Source: Rosellinia necatrix
Taxonomy: Eukaryota; Ascomycota; Sordariomycetes; Xylariales; Xylariaceae
DNA length: 64,000 bases
Assembly: GCA_021209875.1 (NCBI GenBank)
Contig: JAGYVD010000007.1
Location: 62,001 to 126,000 of the forward strand
Direction of reading: 5' to 3'
Shown here: positions 1-13,930 of the stretch, piece after piece
How positions within the stretch are numbered: position 1 is the stretch's first letter
Layout: each line of letters opens with the position of its first letter
Notes under the pieces: model-generated
The model's database searches: none
What the model was told of the DNA's origin: nothing
The model's input: the letters and a program-made list of their open reading frames with translations, nothing else
Program-made: the position numbers and the translations under genes

Positions 1-1237
1 AATATAAGCTATAATAATTAATATAATAAAAATATATTATAAAAGTTTATTTAAAATATTTAATATATTTATCACTATAATATTAAATAAAAACTATAAT
101 TTATTTTAGCTTTTATTAATAAATTATATAAATTAATAAGTATAAAATATATATTAGCTTTTATAAAATATTATAAAACTATTAAATAAGTAGAAATAAT
201 TAATAAATATTTTAATTAATATTTAAAACTTTATCTTAGTTATTATTAAAATAATTAATTAAAATAAATATTAATAATAAATTATAGTTAAATATTATTA
301 TTTTATAAGTTTATAAAATAGTTAATATATAAAATAAAAATAAAACAGCTGCAGAAAAATTAAAAAATTAATAGTTAAAAAAAGCTTTTAAAATAAAAAT
401 ATAAAATAAAACATTAAAAATAGTTTATTTTATAAATTTTATTAAAAATATTTAAAATAAATTTAAATATAAATAATAAAATAAGCTAACTATAAATAAT
501 AAAACCTTGATTTTAATATAAAAACTATATATTAATATTAAAAAAAATAATTATAAAAACAGACCGTCTGTTTAATAAATTAAACTATTTTATAATATAA
601 TAAAAGTTTAAAATAAAAAATAAAAATAAAAACATGTTTATTTTAAAAATGCTGTTTAATTAAAAATTAATAAATTAATATTACGCCGATTAATTATTAA
701 TATATTTAAATAATTTATTATTAAAATAAAAAGCCGAAAATTTAAACAAAAATTAATTAAACCGTAAAAAAAAAAATTAACGCTTTAAAATATATTATAA
801 AAGCTATTATATTAAATTAATTAAATAAAATTAAAATATTAACAATAAATAATATTTAGCAAAAATTTTAAAAATAGTACAAAATTATTAAAAAAATTTA
901 TAATATAAATTTAAAAACAGCAGAACTTCTAATAAAATTAAATAATTAATTATAAGCTGCAAAAAAACAAGTTTAATATAATATATAAAAATAATAATAA
1001 AACTATATAAAAAATATAATAAAATAAACATAAAAATAAATATAAATTTAAACAAATATAAAAAAATAATATAATTTAAAAACCTTATATAATAACTTAA
1101 TAATATAAAAGCTTAAAAAACATTATATAAATAAATATTTAAAGCGATTTTTTTTTTATTAAAAAATATTATATAAAAGTTGCAGGTTTAAAACTTAAAC
1201 ATGTTTTATAAACAAGCTATTTTTTTTTAAATAAAAT

Positions 1238-1488
1238 AGTTATAAATAACTAGTTTTTTTTATAGCGTGCGTAGCACATATAAAACATCTATATATTTAT
1301 TGCCAACTAGTGCGCACAGACCAGCTGTAGCACATAAACTAGACCTACTTTGCATACCTGCACTTAGCCAGAATTCTAATAGGCTAATTCCTTCCACTTA
1401 CTCTTTTCTTTTTTATCTATAGATTTTTATATAATATATCACTTATTGCTGGAGCCTTGACTTCTTATTTATAACTAGTGCAACAAGC
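1238..1488 (+). repeat. LTR-like repeat, RIP-mutated copy
   Basis: Aligns end to end with 10,322-10,573. Shared landmarks are the core TAGCGTGCGTRGCAC, the string GCCAGAATTCT and the terminal GTGCAACAA. Where the other copy has G or C this one often has A or T, for example GTGGCACGCGCAGG there against GTAGCACATATAAAA here. Similarity stops abruptly after GCAACAA. A ~250-bp unit ending in CA and without coding potential suggests a solo LTR. Family not assigned. Confidence 0.7.
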
Positions 1489-4400
1489 ATGTTATTAATA
1501 TACGCGGTATAAAAACGATTTAAAAAGTTTTAAAATATATTATTAACGTAGCGCTAGAACGTTATAAAAGCTTTATATAAATTAAAAAACCTTATTAATT
1601 ATTTAAATAATTTAAACTTAATTAAAAAACTATTTTTATTTATTTTTTTGATATTTTAATTTTATAAAAAGCTAATTTAACGTTTAATTTAATGAATTAT
1701 TTAATTTATAAAACCATTTTAAACGTTTTTTCAATTAAAAAAAGTATTAATTTTTTAAATAATATTATTAAACGTTTTATAATTATAACAAAAATAAAAG
1801 TTATTATTAACCTTATATATAAAAATATTAATATATTTATTAACAAGCTGTTTATTTATATATATTTTTATTTAATAGTTTAAAAAGTTTTTTAAAAGCA
1901 ACAAGGTTATTTTTCAATATATTATATAAAAAGTTTAATAAAACTAGTTTTTATGTTTTTAAATATTTATATTTAAATCTATTTTATAATTTATTTTAAA
2001 CAGTTAAAAATAAAGCTTATATTTTATCTTTATTAAATAAATCGGCTTATTGTTTTAGTTTATTTAAATGTTTTTTTAAGTTATATTTAAAGTTTTTAAA
2101 TTAAAAGCTTAGTTTATTTAAGCGATCATTATAAAAAAGTTTAAATAGTTTTTATTAAAGCTTTTAGTTTTATATGTTTTTTTTTTTTTAACAAAAGCAA
2201 CAGCGTTAATTATAACCATAATTTAAAGTGTTTTAATCGTTTTTATTTGATTATTATATTATTTATTTTTTATATTTATATAATATTTATAAACAATAAA
2301 TATTATATTTTTATGTTTTAACTAAAGTTTTTTAATATTAATAAATATTATCATTTTTTATTTTATATATATATATTTACTTTCTATATTTGTTTATATT
2401 TATATTTAAATAAATTATCTTATTTATTTTTAAAAGCTTTTATAAGCTTTTTTTTAGCAGCTAGCTTAAAAAGCCGTTTTTTTATTTTTATATGCCGTAA
2501 TTTGTATTTTTTAAAAATATTTTTATTAATAGCTGTATAATATTTATATTCTTAATTAATTAAAGCTTTTAAAATTATATTTTTTCATAAATATATTAAT
2601 TATAAAAATAAACTATTTATAAGCTGTTTAATAATAGCTGTTTTTTTTCAAGTTAATATGAACTTTTAGAAACGTTTTTTTTGAAAACTTATTTATTTTT
2701 TAATTTTTTTAAATTGTTTAAGCTTAACGTTTTTTTTGTTTTTATATTATTTATATAAATATTTAGCCTGCTTGTTAGTTTTACAAAGTATAACTTAATA
2801 AAATAGCTAAGTTTTTTATATTATGAGCAGTTTTTTTATATTTCTTTATAACGGTTTTTTTTTTTATAGTTTCAACGGTTTAAACTCCGTTTAAAAAGTT
2901 TTATTAAATAATAAGTTTAAAAAAAACAACTTTTATGATTTTAATGTTTTTTTTTTAATTTATTGCCAGACTTTTATAAGTTATGCTAGATTTACGTTTA
3001 TTTTAAGCGCTCTTTTTAATATAATAGTCTAATAGTTTTTTCAAGCTTATTATTTATAGCTTTTAAAAAAAATAATAATTTAATATCATTTGCCTAGCTT
3101 GTTTTACCTGATTTTAATAATAGTTGTTTAAATTAAAAAAAAAAGTAGAAAAATATTAATTAGCTTTTTAATAAAGCGTGCACAGCTTATAAATAAAAAC
3201 TACAGCTTTATTTAAATTTTTTTAAATAATTCTAATATCTTATAAAAATAGTTTTAAGTTAGCTTTTATATTAAAGCTGCTTATAATATAAAATCATTTA
3301 ATAATAATTTAAATATTGTTTTAAAACTGTTTATTAATGCTCTATTATTTTAATTTATTATTGCTTATAAATTTTTTGTTTATTTATAGTTTATATTAAA
3401 TAGACTTTTTTTATACATCTTATTTAAAACGGTTCTTTATAAACTTTTTAAATTAAGTTAAAAGTTTATGCTTAAACTTTTATAATTAAGTTAAAAAAAC
3501 TTAGCGTAGTTTAATAAATAAATATCCATATAAGATTAAAAGTTAATATCTTAATTATTTAAAAATTATTTTTAAGCTTTTTATATATAGCTTTAATTTA
3601 TTTTTGCTAATAAAACATTATTTTTGTTTTAAATATATTAAATTATTATTATTATATTTTATAGTTCATGCTAAACTAAATTTTGTTTAATTATTTAATT
3701 GTAGTTTTTAAAAAGCTTTTAATTAGTTTATTATAAATTTATTAAAAGTTTTAAAATGCTAAAAAATATATAATAAGCTATATTTAAAAATATATTTATT
3801 AAAGTAGCAAATAAAGTTTATTTTTTACCTTACTAGCAGAAGTTATAAACAATATTTCTGTAGCTTGTAAAACATAGTTTTATAAAACTGGTTAGTTTTA
3901 GTTATATCAGTCTAAGTTTAATAGTTAGTTTACAAGCTATTTAGTAATTATTTAAAATAAAAGTGTATAGCAGTTTGCCTGTATCAGCCCGTGCGTTAAT
4001 ACTTCTTTATAGGCACTGCCTATAACACTAACCCTGGTTATTTTTAACGTTTAGTTATTTGTTATAAATTTAAACTATAATACCTAGTTTATTAATGATT
4101 CTTATATTATCTTTAAAGGTATTGTTTTATTATATTCTTAATTCTTTTTGTTCAGCTGTGAGTTTTTAAATAATATATTATTAATATTTTAACTTGTATA
4201 TTTGGTTTACATGTTGGTTGCTTTAAAAATGTAAAAAGGAGTTAAAGTTTTTTGTTTAAAATTATAATTTTTAAATCTTTATATAGCAAGAACATTTTTC
4301 AAAGAAAAATGTTTATGAAGATAATTGGTTTTATATTTAAAACAGCAATAAAATATTTTATTTTAATAAGTTTATTTATTATTATTAACATATGATAATA

Positions 4401-4906
4401 TTTTATCTTATTTTATTAGTAAATTAATCATAACTTAATATAATTTATTAATACGTTTGCTTATAATATAAAAAGTATTAGCAAAAGTTCAAAAACTTGT
4501 TTAATATTATTTAAAAGTTTTTCATTTTTTAATAAAAATAACAGCTTTTAATAAACACAGCTATATTTTATAATATATTAAGCTAAATATATATTTTCTA
4601 AACCTGGTTTTATATTTTAAAGCTGTTAAAATAGCCTGCTAACGCTATCATATAAATTTAATTACTAATTTTAATAGATATTATTTTATAGTTTAAAATA
4701 AAAATCTGGCTTTTTATATATATATCTTTTTTTTTATACTCTACTAAAGATATTTAGAATTTCTTTTTTTAAATAACAGGGTAAAAAATAAGCTTGCATT
4801 AATTTAATAGCTTTTCTTATTTTATATGCTCTTTAAAAATAGTTATAAGTTTTATTTGTTAACATATTTTTTTTTTCTGAATAAATATATATAATTTTAA
4901 AAAAGC

Positions 4907-5110
4907 TAAGAGGTGCACCATAGGGCTGTAAAGCGTGTATTATAAAACATAAATAACTAGCAAATCTAGGCTAAGCTAAAGTTCTACCCAGGTGTGGGCT
5001 AGGGCCCACATACGTGGGGCTAGGCCTAATTAGGTTGTGCGTGTGGCCACGGGCCACAGCACCCCAAGCGAGGCGCTTATGTAAGCGCTCCCTCTACTCG
5101 CGCGTATTAA
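4907..5110 (+). repeat. 204-bp palindromic element, copy A
   Basis: First of three same-orientation copies (also 19,540-19,744 and 26,762-26,965). It starts TAAGAGGTGCACCA and ends GCGCGTATTAA. Near the right end is the palindrome GCGCTTATGTAAGCGC, and inside are further GC-rich inverted motifs such as GTGGGCTAGGGCCCAC. The right end read in reverse (TAATACGCGC...) is roughly similar to the left end, suggesting imperfect terminal inverted repeats with TA at the border. No coding capacity. A MITE-like non-autonomous element is the best guess; a structured SINE-like or Helitron end is possible. Confidence 0.6.
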
Positions 5111-8100
5111 ATAACTAATATTGTTAATAAAACGCTAGTTAATATTTATAATATTAAAACGTTAAACTTTAAATTTAAAAGTTTTATATTTAGTCCAGCT
5201 TTATATATTTTTTTAAAACTTTTTTTATTAATTATATTTATTGATTTTATTTTTACTTTTTTTTTTATAAATTTTAAAACTAATTTTTTTAATAAAAAGC
5301 TATAAAATTTTTTATATTACTGTTATTATTGAATAAGCTTTATACATGCAATACATATACTGTTTATATATAAAACAGAATATAACTTTTTATTATATAA
5401 TGTTTATTATGCTTGATTATTTTAATAAAAACTCTTGTGCGCCGCAGGATTCTCTTACATAAGGATAAAAGTTCTGCTAGCGTATAAGCTAACTAAATAA
5501 TAAAATAATATATATCCTGTTCTTGCGTAATAGCTACACGCTTTTATCTCAAAGTTAAACATGTTTAATAACAGCTATAGCCTGCAACTAATTGCCAGAA
5601 TTCTAACTGTTATACTTTTTAATTAATAACAGAGATTTTTTTTGTAATAAAAAACCAGCTAGTTTACTTTTTTTATTAAGCTTATCTTACGCTAGTAATA
5701 AATATATTGATAATAATAAAATTACTTTTTAAAAAACCAGGCAAAAAAAAAGTTGCTTTATAAAAAATAAATTAGAAAAACACCCTTGCTATATTTATGT
5801 TTGCTTAGCTGTATAAAAAAATTAAAAAAAATTGTTATTAAATTTAACATTTTAATTAATAATATTATTTTTATATTAGCAAACATAAATATATTTTTAT
5901 ATAAATAGCTTTATTTTTTATAAACGTTTTTTTTACTAAAATTTTATATAGCTGCAAAACCATATAGTTTTATATTATATTTTTTTAAAATAGTATAAGC
6001 TAAAAAAACGGTTGAATAAGCTTTTTTTTAATATAATTTTTAATATAATAGTTTATTAAACTTTTAAAATTTTTAATTTTTTATGTTTTTATTAAAGCTG
6101 TTATTTTTTAGTATGAATATGTTTTTTTTAAAAATAAAATAAGGCAGGTTTAAGCTTAGCTATAATAATTAAAAATAATAATTTTAAATCTAGCTGTTTT
6201 TTTTTAAAAAATAATAACGCTAATATTAACGTTAATAATATTTTTGTTTTAGCAAATAAAAAAATTATAGCGGCTTTAGAAGCCAAAAAAGCTTTTATTT
6301 TAGCAGAAATAAATATTAAAAAAAAACAATACTATTAAAAAAATTTTAGTTATTTATATTATATAAAATAATTAAAAATAATATAAGTTGAATAACTTGT
6401 AATTTTAAAAATATTAATAAATATTCTGAAGTGTGTTAAAATTATAATTGTTTTTTAAGTTAATAGTTATAATGTTTTAGCAAAAAAACTTTAAATTAAA
6501 AAGAAATTATTTGTTTCTAAGCTTTTTATAATATCTGCTAATGGTTTAAAAGCTTTACTTATTAAAAAATACCTTAGATTTTAAATTAAATATTAATAAA
6601 AAATAAAAAATAAAAATGCTGTTCTAATATAAAATTGATTTTAATAATAATAATTTTATTAATCTGCTTATACAAGTAGACATTTAAAATAATTTAAAAA
6701 AAATCTTAGTTATAATTAATTAATTTTTATCACTTATAAACTATATTTTTTAGAATTTTATAACTATAATTATAAAAATTAAATTAAAGATTAAAATATT
6801 TAAACTAAACATACAGTAGATTTTTATAAGCTTCTTTATAAATATTTTAATAATTAAAAATATTTTATTTTAAATAATTTTTCCTCAAATTTTTGTTTTA
6901 TTTATATATTTCATATATTAATATATAATAATTTCATGCTAATTTGCTTATTTCTATTTATCATTAATTTCATTAATTATATATTATTTAAATAAATAGT
7001 TTATATATTTTTAAAATTTTATAAAATATTTTGAAAAAGCTTTTTAATATTATAGTTTTTAGTAATCAAAAATAATTATTTTAACTTTAGCTTTAATGAT
7101 TAATATTAAAATAATATTATATTTTATGGCTTTTTAAATAAGAAAGCTTTTAAAGTTGAAATAATATATTTATAAAATAACCTGCGCATTTTTTTATTAT
7201 TTATAAATAAAGCGTTTTTAGCGATTATAAAAGCCGGTACTTTTAAAAAGCTTATTTTAAATCTAACTATTAAAAATCTGGTTTTATATAAAAATTTAAT
7301 TAAATAATTAATCGCAGCATCATAATTAACGCTTAAATTAATTAAAAACTATAATAGCCTTCTGATTATAAAAGCTCTGTTTATTTTTAAGATTACTCTG
7401 CTATATAACGCTGATCTAACTTTCTTTTAATAAGCTTTTCTTTATTTTTTGATCGTTTAACTTAAATTATATAAAATCTTTTTATAGTAAAAAATCATTA
7501 ATATATAAACTAAATTATTTAATTTATAATATTTAACAATGTTTTTAATATATTAATCATAAGCTAAAAAATGGTTCAAAGTTTTTAATTATATATGATA
7601 TTAATTTTAAAACCTATTTAATATTCTTTTATCTTTTAAGTTTATATTTTCTTTAATATTTTATATGATTCTTTATTTTTAGCTTTATAATTTTGATAAT
7701 AAAATATTCTTAACATAAATTAATTTTTAATATGAAATAAATAAAGCTTTTTAAAAAGCAATTATTTTTAATATTTTAAATATCAAAAACTTTTTATCTT
7801 AAAAAAGCAGGGAATTCTTTAAGCTATATAGGGTTTTATTTAGCAATATTATATTATTTAATTATAAAAAGCTTTTAACAAAACAGCATGCTATAAAAGT
7901 TTTTTTAATTTATAAAATATTTAAAAATGCAGAGATTATATTAAACTAAACCATTTTTAAATTAAAATATACCGTTAAAGCTATTATAAACTTAAAAGTT
8001 TTTGCAGCAAATTTTCCTATAAAAGTTGTTTATAGCATATTTTCTAGCTAAGAATTCTTTTATATTATAATATATAATTTATATTATTTTATATATATTC

Positions 8101-10321
8101 TTTATTAAACTTATCTTAAAATATTTATTTAAACAATAATAAAACCTTAAAAACTTTATTTAGTTCTATTATTTTAACGGTTCATTTATTAATAACTTTT
8201 AGCTATTTTTTTAGCTTTTTAATAGCAGTTCTAATAAATCATTTATATATATATGTTTTTTTAACTTAATATTTATTTTTTTTGCTTTGTTTTAGTTTAT
8301 TACAGCTATAAATACTATATATAATATTTTATCCTTTTTATTTTGTTTATAAAACGCTCTGTTTTAATTAAATAAACAAATCTTTATAAAATCAAACCAA
8401 TTTTAATTATTTACCATTTTAATAATATTATTTAAATAAATTATTATAATTAATATCAACATATTATTATTTTTTAATATTAAATTAAAAAGTTTAGCAT
8501 TTAATTTTTAGTTGAAGCAAAAGCTGTAAAAACATTTTATATATATATATATATATTTTATTATTTTATTAAATGTATTAAATAATTAATAAGCTTTTTA
8601 TGTTTTAATAATTAGTAATTTAAAGCTATTTTATGATATGAAATTATGTTAGTTTTAAAAAGCAATTTTTTAAACTTTTTTTAAAGCTGATGAGCTTTAT
8701 GTTTAATAAAAAGTTTTATTTTTTATGTTTAAGCCTTGGAGCTTTTTTTAGCTTATAGTTTATTTTTTTATTTTTAACTTCTAGTTTTTTTTTGGTTTGA
8801 AAATGTTTTAAAAAATTATAAGTTTATATAGTTAAATATTATAAGCGTTATTTTGAATAATATATTTTTTACCTGCTTTTATTTTTAATTTTTGTTTTAT
8901 TAGTTATTTTTTTTTCAAATTTATTAATTAAATTAAAAATACTTTTGCAAAAAACAAAAGTAATATAAATATTTCTAAACTTATATACAGCTATAAGTTT
9001 AATGTTTTATATAATTAATATAACAACAAAATTTAAAAGCTTAGATTTAATTTTAATAATTTATTTAATAAAAGCTTCATTGATTTTAATCGTTAGTTTT
9101 TTTTGGTTTTTTAATAAAAGTTTTTTTTTTGAACATAACGTTTTATATAGTAATTATTTTATTTAATTAAAAATTTATACGCGGTATAAATTATAAGCTT
9201 AATTATTTATAAAATATTTTATATAAATATAAACTTTAATTTTATATTTTTATTAATAATATTTAATAAGCTTATTAATTTTTATTTAATAAGTTTTATA
9301 TATATATATATATATATGTAGCTTTAATTAAAGCATAGATTGTTTATTAATTTTTTAACACATTTTAAAATATCTTCATAAAATAAATGCTTAAATTAGT
9401 TTTTTAAAACATAATAAAGCATACAATACCGTTTTATAATAAAAAAGCTTTTATTATATAATTAAACTATTATGTTAACATTCTTTAGCCAAGGCTTTTT
9501 TAAAAGTTTTATTTCTTTTAATAATTTAATAGTTTAATTAATAATTTTTTAGCTAGCACGTTTTAACACGCTGCTTAATTTAAAAACTTTAATAAATATT
9601 AGTTTATTTTTAATTTTTTAATCTTTAACTTAACGTTTATATTTTATTAAGCTTTTAATAAGAATTATTTTTTATTATTATTTTAAATTTTACATATTAA
9701 ATATTTAAATTATTATATTATTCCCCTTAAAATTTATAATTAAGTTATTAATTATTTATTTTGCCTTAATTAATAAAATATGCCTATAAATTATACTGCT
9801 GTATTTTTTTTCATAATAAATATTTAGTTTAATTTATTATATTTTTAAAAATAGTTAAATAAATTTTAGTAAATATGCTAGAACAAGCAGGCAGCGCGCT
9901 GTTTTAAATGTTTTTTATTACTTTCTTTCTTAAAATATATTTTAATATAGCTTTTATATTTAATTTATAAAATCGTTTAAATTTTTAAATTTTTATTTTA
10001 TATATAAATCTTCATAAAACGTTTTATTTTATATAATTTAATTTTAAATAATATAAATCTTAAAAACTCAATTTTAGCTTCAAAAAGTTTTTTATAATAT
10101 AATATAAATGTTTAAAAGTTTTAAACATAATTATAACATTTAAAGTTGTAGGGCTAGTTTAAATAAAATTAAAAAACTTATATTAATTAATTATTAATAT
10201 GCTGTTTAAATAAATAAAAATAACTTATATTTAAAAACAAGAAACTTATATTATTTAAATATATTAGCTATAAATATATTATTATTATACTTTTTATATT
10301 TTAATATATAATTAATTTTAT

Positions 10322-10573
10322 AATAGTTACGGATGGCTGGTCCTTCCTGTAGCGTGCGTGGCACGCGCAGGACATCCGTACACCTGTTGCCAACTGGTGC
10401 GCACAGACCAGCTGTAGCGCACAGACTGGACCCACCCCACACCTGCACTTAGCCAGAATTCTTGTGGGCTAATTCCTCCCTCTTACTCGTTCCTTTTTCA
10501 TCTGTAGATTTTTCGTACAATACATCACTTATTGCTGGAGCCTTGACTTCTTATTTGTGACTGGTGCAACAAT
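10322..10573 (+). repeat. LTR-like repeat, weakly mutated copy
   Basis: Nearly intact counterpart of 1,238-1,488, with normal GC content inside AT-rich flanks. It runs from about TAGTTACGGATGG to GACTGGTGCAACAA. Comparing the two copies shows transitions on both strands, so this copy is closer to the ancestral sequence and either escaped RIP or inserted later. A reverse-strand ORF overlapping it (10251-10448) is translated repeat, not a gene. Confidence 0.7.
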
Positions 10574-11559
10574 AATATTAGATTTTTTTATTTAAACAAA
10601 ATTTTAATATAATATTTATAAAATACCTTTTAATTGAAGCTATATTTTTTAAAAGTATATTTATGAACTGCTTTTTTTTAATATATTAAATATTTTATAT
10701 ATAATTTTATGTTTTTTTAAAATTAAAATTTTTATCGTTTTTACTTAAGCTGTTTTTTATTATGAGTAATTATAAATAAAGCAAATTTCAAAAAAATTTA
10801 TTATTTATTCAATATAAAATAATATAATTATTAATTAATATATTATTAAAAATATGTAATGTTTAAACTTTAAAATATTAAATATTTTAGCAGTATAAAC
10901 AAAAGTAATTTCAATATAAGTTTTTAAAACTTTTAATTATTTTAAAATATATTTTTATTATAATATAAATAATATTAAATATATATAAGATTATTTTATA
11001 ATTAGTTTAAATTTATAATTCTTTTATTATGTTGTTTAAATTGCTAGTTATTATTTTTATTTGAGTTTATATATAAATAGATGTTATTCATTTAAATTAT
11101 TATTATTAGTTAAAATTTTTATAATTAAATTAATAATTTTAATTTTAAAAAGTAAAATTTGATTTCTTGTTAAATTTATATATTTTATTTAAAACTAAGA
11201 TAATTTATTCAAACGTTTATTAATATAATATTATCAATATTTTATTATAAGTTTAAAATCTTTATAATAAAATAAATATAATATATTTTACAACAATTAA
11301 TATATTCATAAATATTAAATTAACACTTAATTTTAATAATAATATAATAAAAATAAAATTATAAGCAATAAATAAAAAATAAGTCTTATAGCTTAAATAT
11401 AATTTATAACCATTTATTTAATTTAAAACAGCTGTATAACCAAAATTTTACAACTTTATAAATCAATATAATAAACTTTTATATTTCATATTATTATATA
11501 AAAAAAAAAACCCTCTTATTTAATTAATCGCCAGCTATTTCCTTTTTTTATATATAATA

Positions 11560-13930
11560 TTCTGCCCTGTGCCTTGGTGGGGTCTTTAGGTTAGAACTAG
11601 TTCTATGACAAAACAGCTTGGCATATAAGCTGGGAATCCCAAAATTAGGGGATATGCCGCACCTACACGCGCTACGCGCGCAGGTTGGGAATGATCCCCA
11701 AGATCGCTCCTGTTACGTGATCTATATATATAAATACCTGTAGCTCACCACACGAGATAGAAGCTTCCTCGTGCATTCGATCATCTGTACTAAACAAACT
11801 TAGAGCATTAACAAGCTTTTTATGATCAATGATTCTTCTATTAGATCGATTCACTACGCCGCTAAAACTTCACTTTATTGTGTTTTCTTGTTCAGCTCCA
11901 CCTATAAACACCTTAACAGAGACCCTATATTTCCTCAGGATCTTATGCTTTTTTTGTATATATTTATAACAAAATTGCGATGGCGGGATTTGACCATTAG
12001 CCCAGCATTCCTTAATTTTAACATAAACCAAGGTCTGGTTACAGAGCTATCGCCAGCAGCGACAGCACTGAGAATAAGGCGACAGGATGTCAAGTCTGAG
12101 TAGCGGCATGGCCTGAATTAACTTTTACATTGGCTTGTTTAAGTTTATCTACAATGGTGGTAAGGTTGATCATGCCTGGTATAGAGTTCCACGATAGATA
12201 AACAATTAACTCGACTGCAACACAAGAGGCTCGTAGGCTCTAACTACTACCGGCACAGATAGCTCGCGCCTGAGAAAGCATGTTGGACATTGGTTGCATT
12301 ACTTTCTCTATTATGAAGTCGGAGCATTGTGGCTGCTTTAGAGATGATTCTACCACTTTTATCCGAAGAGATGATGGTTCGCAAAGGCCTGATATCTGTA
12401 GTAAAGATATGGATTGGACGTTGTCTTTGGTACGGCTAACATTAGCTAACTCCGGATGATAGAATCTCGGAAATCTAAATATGTTATTAATAATGTCTGT
12501 TATACCAATTAATTCCTGTGTGTTGAAAATTCGCGTAGAAGCTGCGCGGACTTGATAAGGGGATCTTTAAGTCAAAAGGATAGAGCAGGTAAACGTTGTG
12601 ATACTTTTTTCATTACTGACTGGACCGCACCGCTGATATGGATATTCCATGCGATATTATTATTTAGTAGGCGTTCCCTAAATATAATTATAAGGACGGC
12701 TACTAGAACCGCATCTGTCGCTCCTTGTTCTAACTTAATACGGTCAATGGTTTCTTTGTCGCTTTAGATGAGGGGTCACAGGTTATCTTTTAGCAGCTTC
12801 TGTCTTATGACCAATGCCTTAAACCTATTACCATTGAGGATTCAACCAAGGCCGGCTTAGAGGTTAAGAGACCGATCCAAGCTGTTTCGCTAGTGGTTTT
12901 CAGGTACTCACTTCCATCAAGGAATAATAAGGACCACTATGAAGATATAATTAACCTTAATATATGTTCTAGATTTTAAACATAATTAGGTGATTAATAG
13001 GATAGGTTATATAGTCAAGGGAAGTGAGGCATAACATAAGGGCAAGTTAATATTATTCAAAGTGAAGAGTAGAGTAGAGGGTCCTAAAAGGGTCTGAGAT
13101 ATCTAGAGTAATATATAGAAAGGAGGTGTCACGGAACTAGTTCTAACGTAAGGACTCCACTAGGGCACGGGCTAGAATACTATATATAAAAGGAGCCAGT
13201 AGCTGGCGACTGACCAAGTGAGGAATGTTCCCTCCTTGTGCAATAATATAAGTTATTTCTGGAACTACTAGCAGTACGAACTGTGATAGGAGGTTACGGA
13301 GTGACCTACGTACATTTGATATATACACATGTCAAGAGAAGTGGATCATCATGATGGTCAAAAGATGTATTCAAGGTGTAGAATTAGTTACAGAGATAGG
13401 TCAAAGGACCTGGGATATTCAGTAGAATATATATCCGGAGGTGTGGAGTGACCCACATACATTTGACAACACACAAGTTTGTGTGTAGTTGTCTTTATGA
13501 GATTGCTGAAAATGGATGTACGAGAATCCTGATCTATCTTTCACTAGCATAATACCTTGCTAGTTATTTCCGGGCAACAGCCGACCGAAGGGCTGATCTT
13601 TTTCTCTGATAACCCCGCGGTGCCAACTAAAGTAATAAAGGTAAATCCTGGTTGATTAATATTAGATAAAGGCTGCTTTTAGAAAATCATTTTTCTGCAG
13701 CTTGATGAAGACTTACAGGATTAGGAGGGCGTTTAGTAGATATGAAGAGGAACCTGAGAACCAAGTTAGATTAAGTATTCTATTACTTTTAAATGCATAG
13801 GCATAACTATCCAGGGATAAGACTAACTATTCCTAATGCTAGCACTGCGCTGGTCTTCTATATTACCAACAGGGCATACCGCGCAGTATAAATAGCATGT
13901 ATTCTAGGGGGGAGCGTGAGCTTAATATGG
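11560..13930. other. 2.4-kb normal-composition island, no clear gene
   Basis: Base composition returns to near normal with sharp edges. The island has no ORF above ~95 codons and I recognise no protein. It contains two copies of the core GAACTAGTTCTA, as the 14-bp palindrome TAGAACTAGTTCTA at 11,592-11,605 and CGGAACTAGTTCTA at 13,132-13,145. It also holds TATA-like runs (about 11,720 and 13,180) and a diverged ~30-bp direct repeat (13,289-13,319 and 13,437-13,466). Non-coding remains of a transposable element spared from RIP, or of an older single-copy locus, are both possible. Confidence 0.5.
13289..13466 (+). repeat. Pair of ~30-bp direct repeats
   Basis: The unit GGAGGTTACGGAGTGACC at 13,289 continues to TACATTTGA at 13,319. 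It recurs as GGAGGTGTGGAGTGACCC at 13,437 and continues to TACATTTGA at 13,466. The copies are about 148 bp apart and differ mainly by transitions and a short indel. A third partial match (GGAGGTGT) lies near 13,122. Confidence 0.6.

Larger units (their letters stand above)
1..11560. other. RIP-degraded AT-rich block, left part
   Basis: Almost entirely A and T, with stop codons in every frame and no ORF that resembles a protein. The remaining G and C sit largely in AGC/GCT contexts. Aligned repeat copies inside it (1,238-1,488 against 10,322-10,573) differ by C-to-T and G-to-A transitions, which is the RIP signature. I read the block as piled-up mutated transposable elements forming heterochromatin. 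The only structured items are the LTR-like repeats and the 204-bp element listed separately. Short ORFs such as 1692-1883 (+) and 10251-10448 (-) are low-complexity or run through a repeat, and are not genes. Confidence 0.9.

Noticed and set aside
1692..1883. 63-codon ORF in the AT block
   Set aside because: Composition is only I, N, K, F, Y and L, as expected from random AT DNA.
11822..12767. ORFs of 71-93 codons in the normal-composition island
   Set aside because: No recognisable domain or splice continuation, and in-frame stops on all sides; likely chance ORFs.
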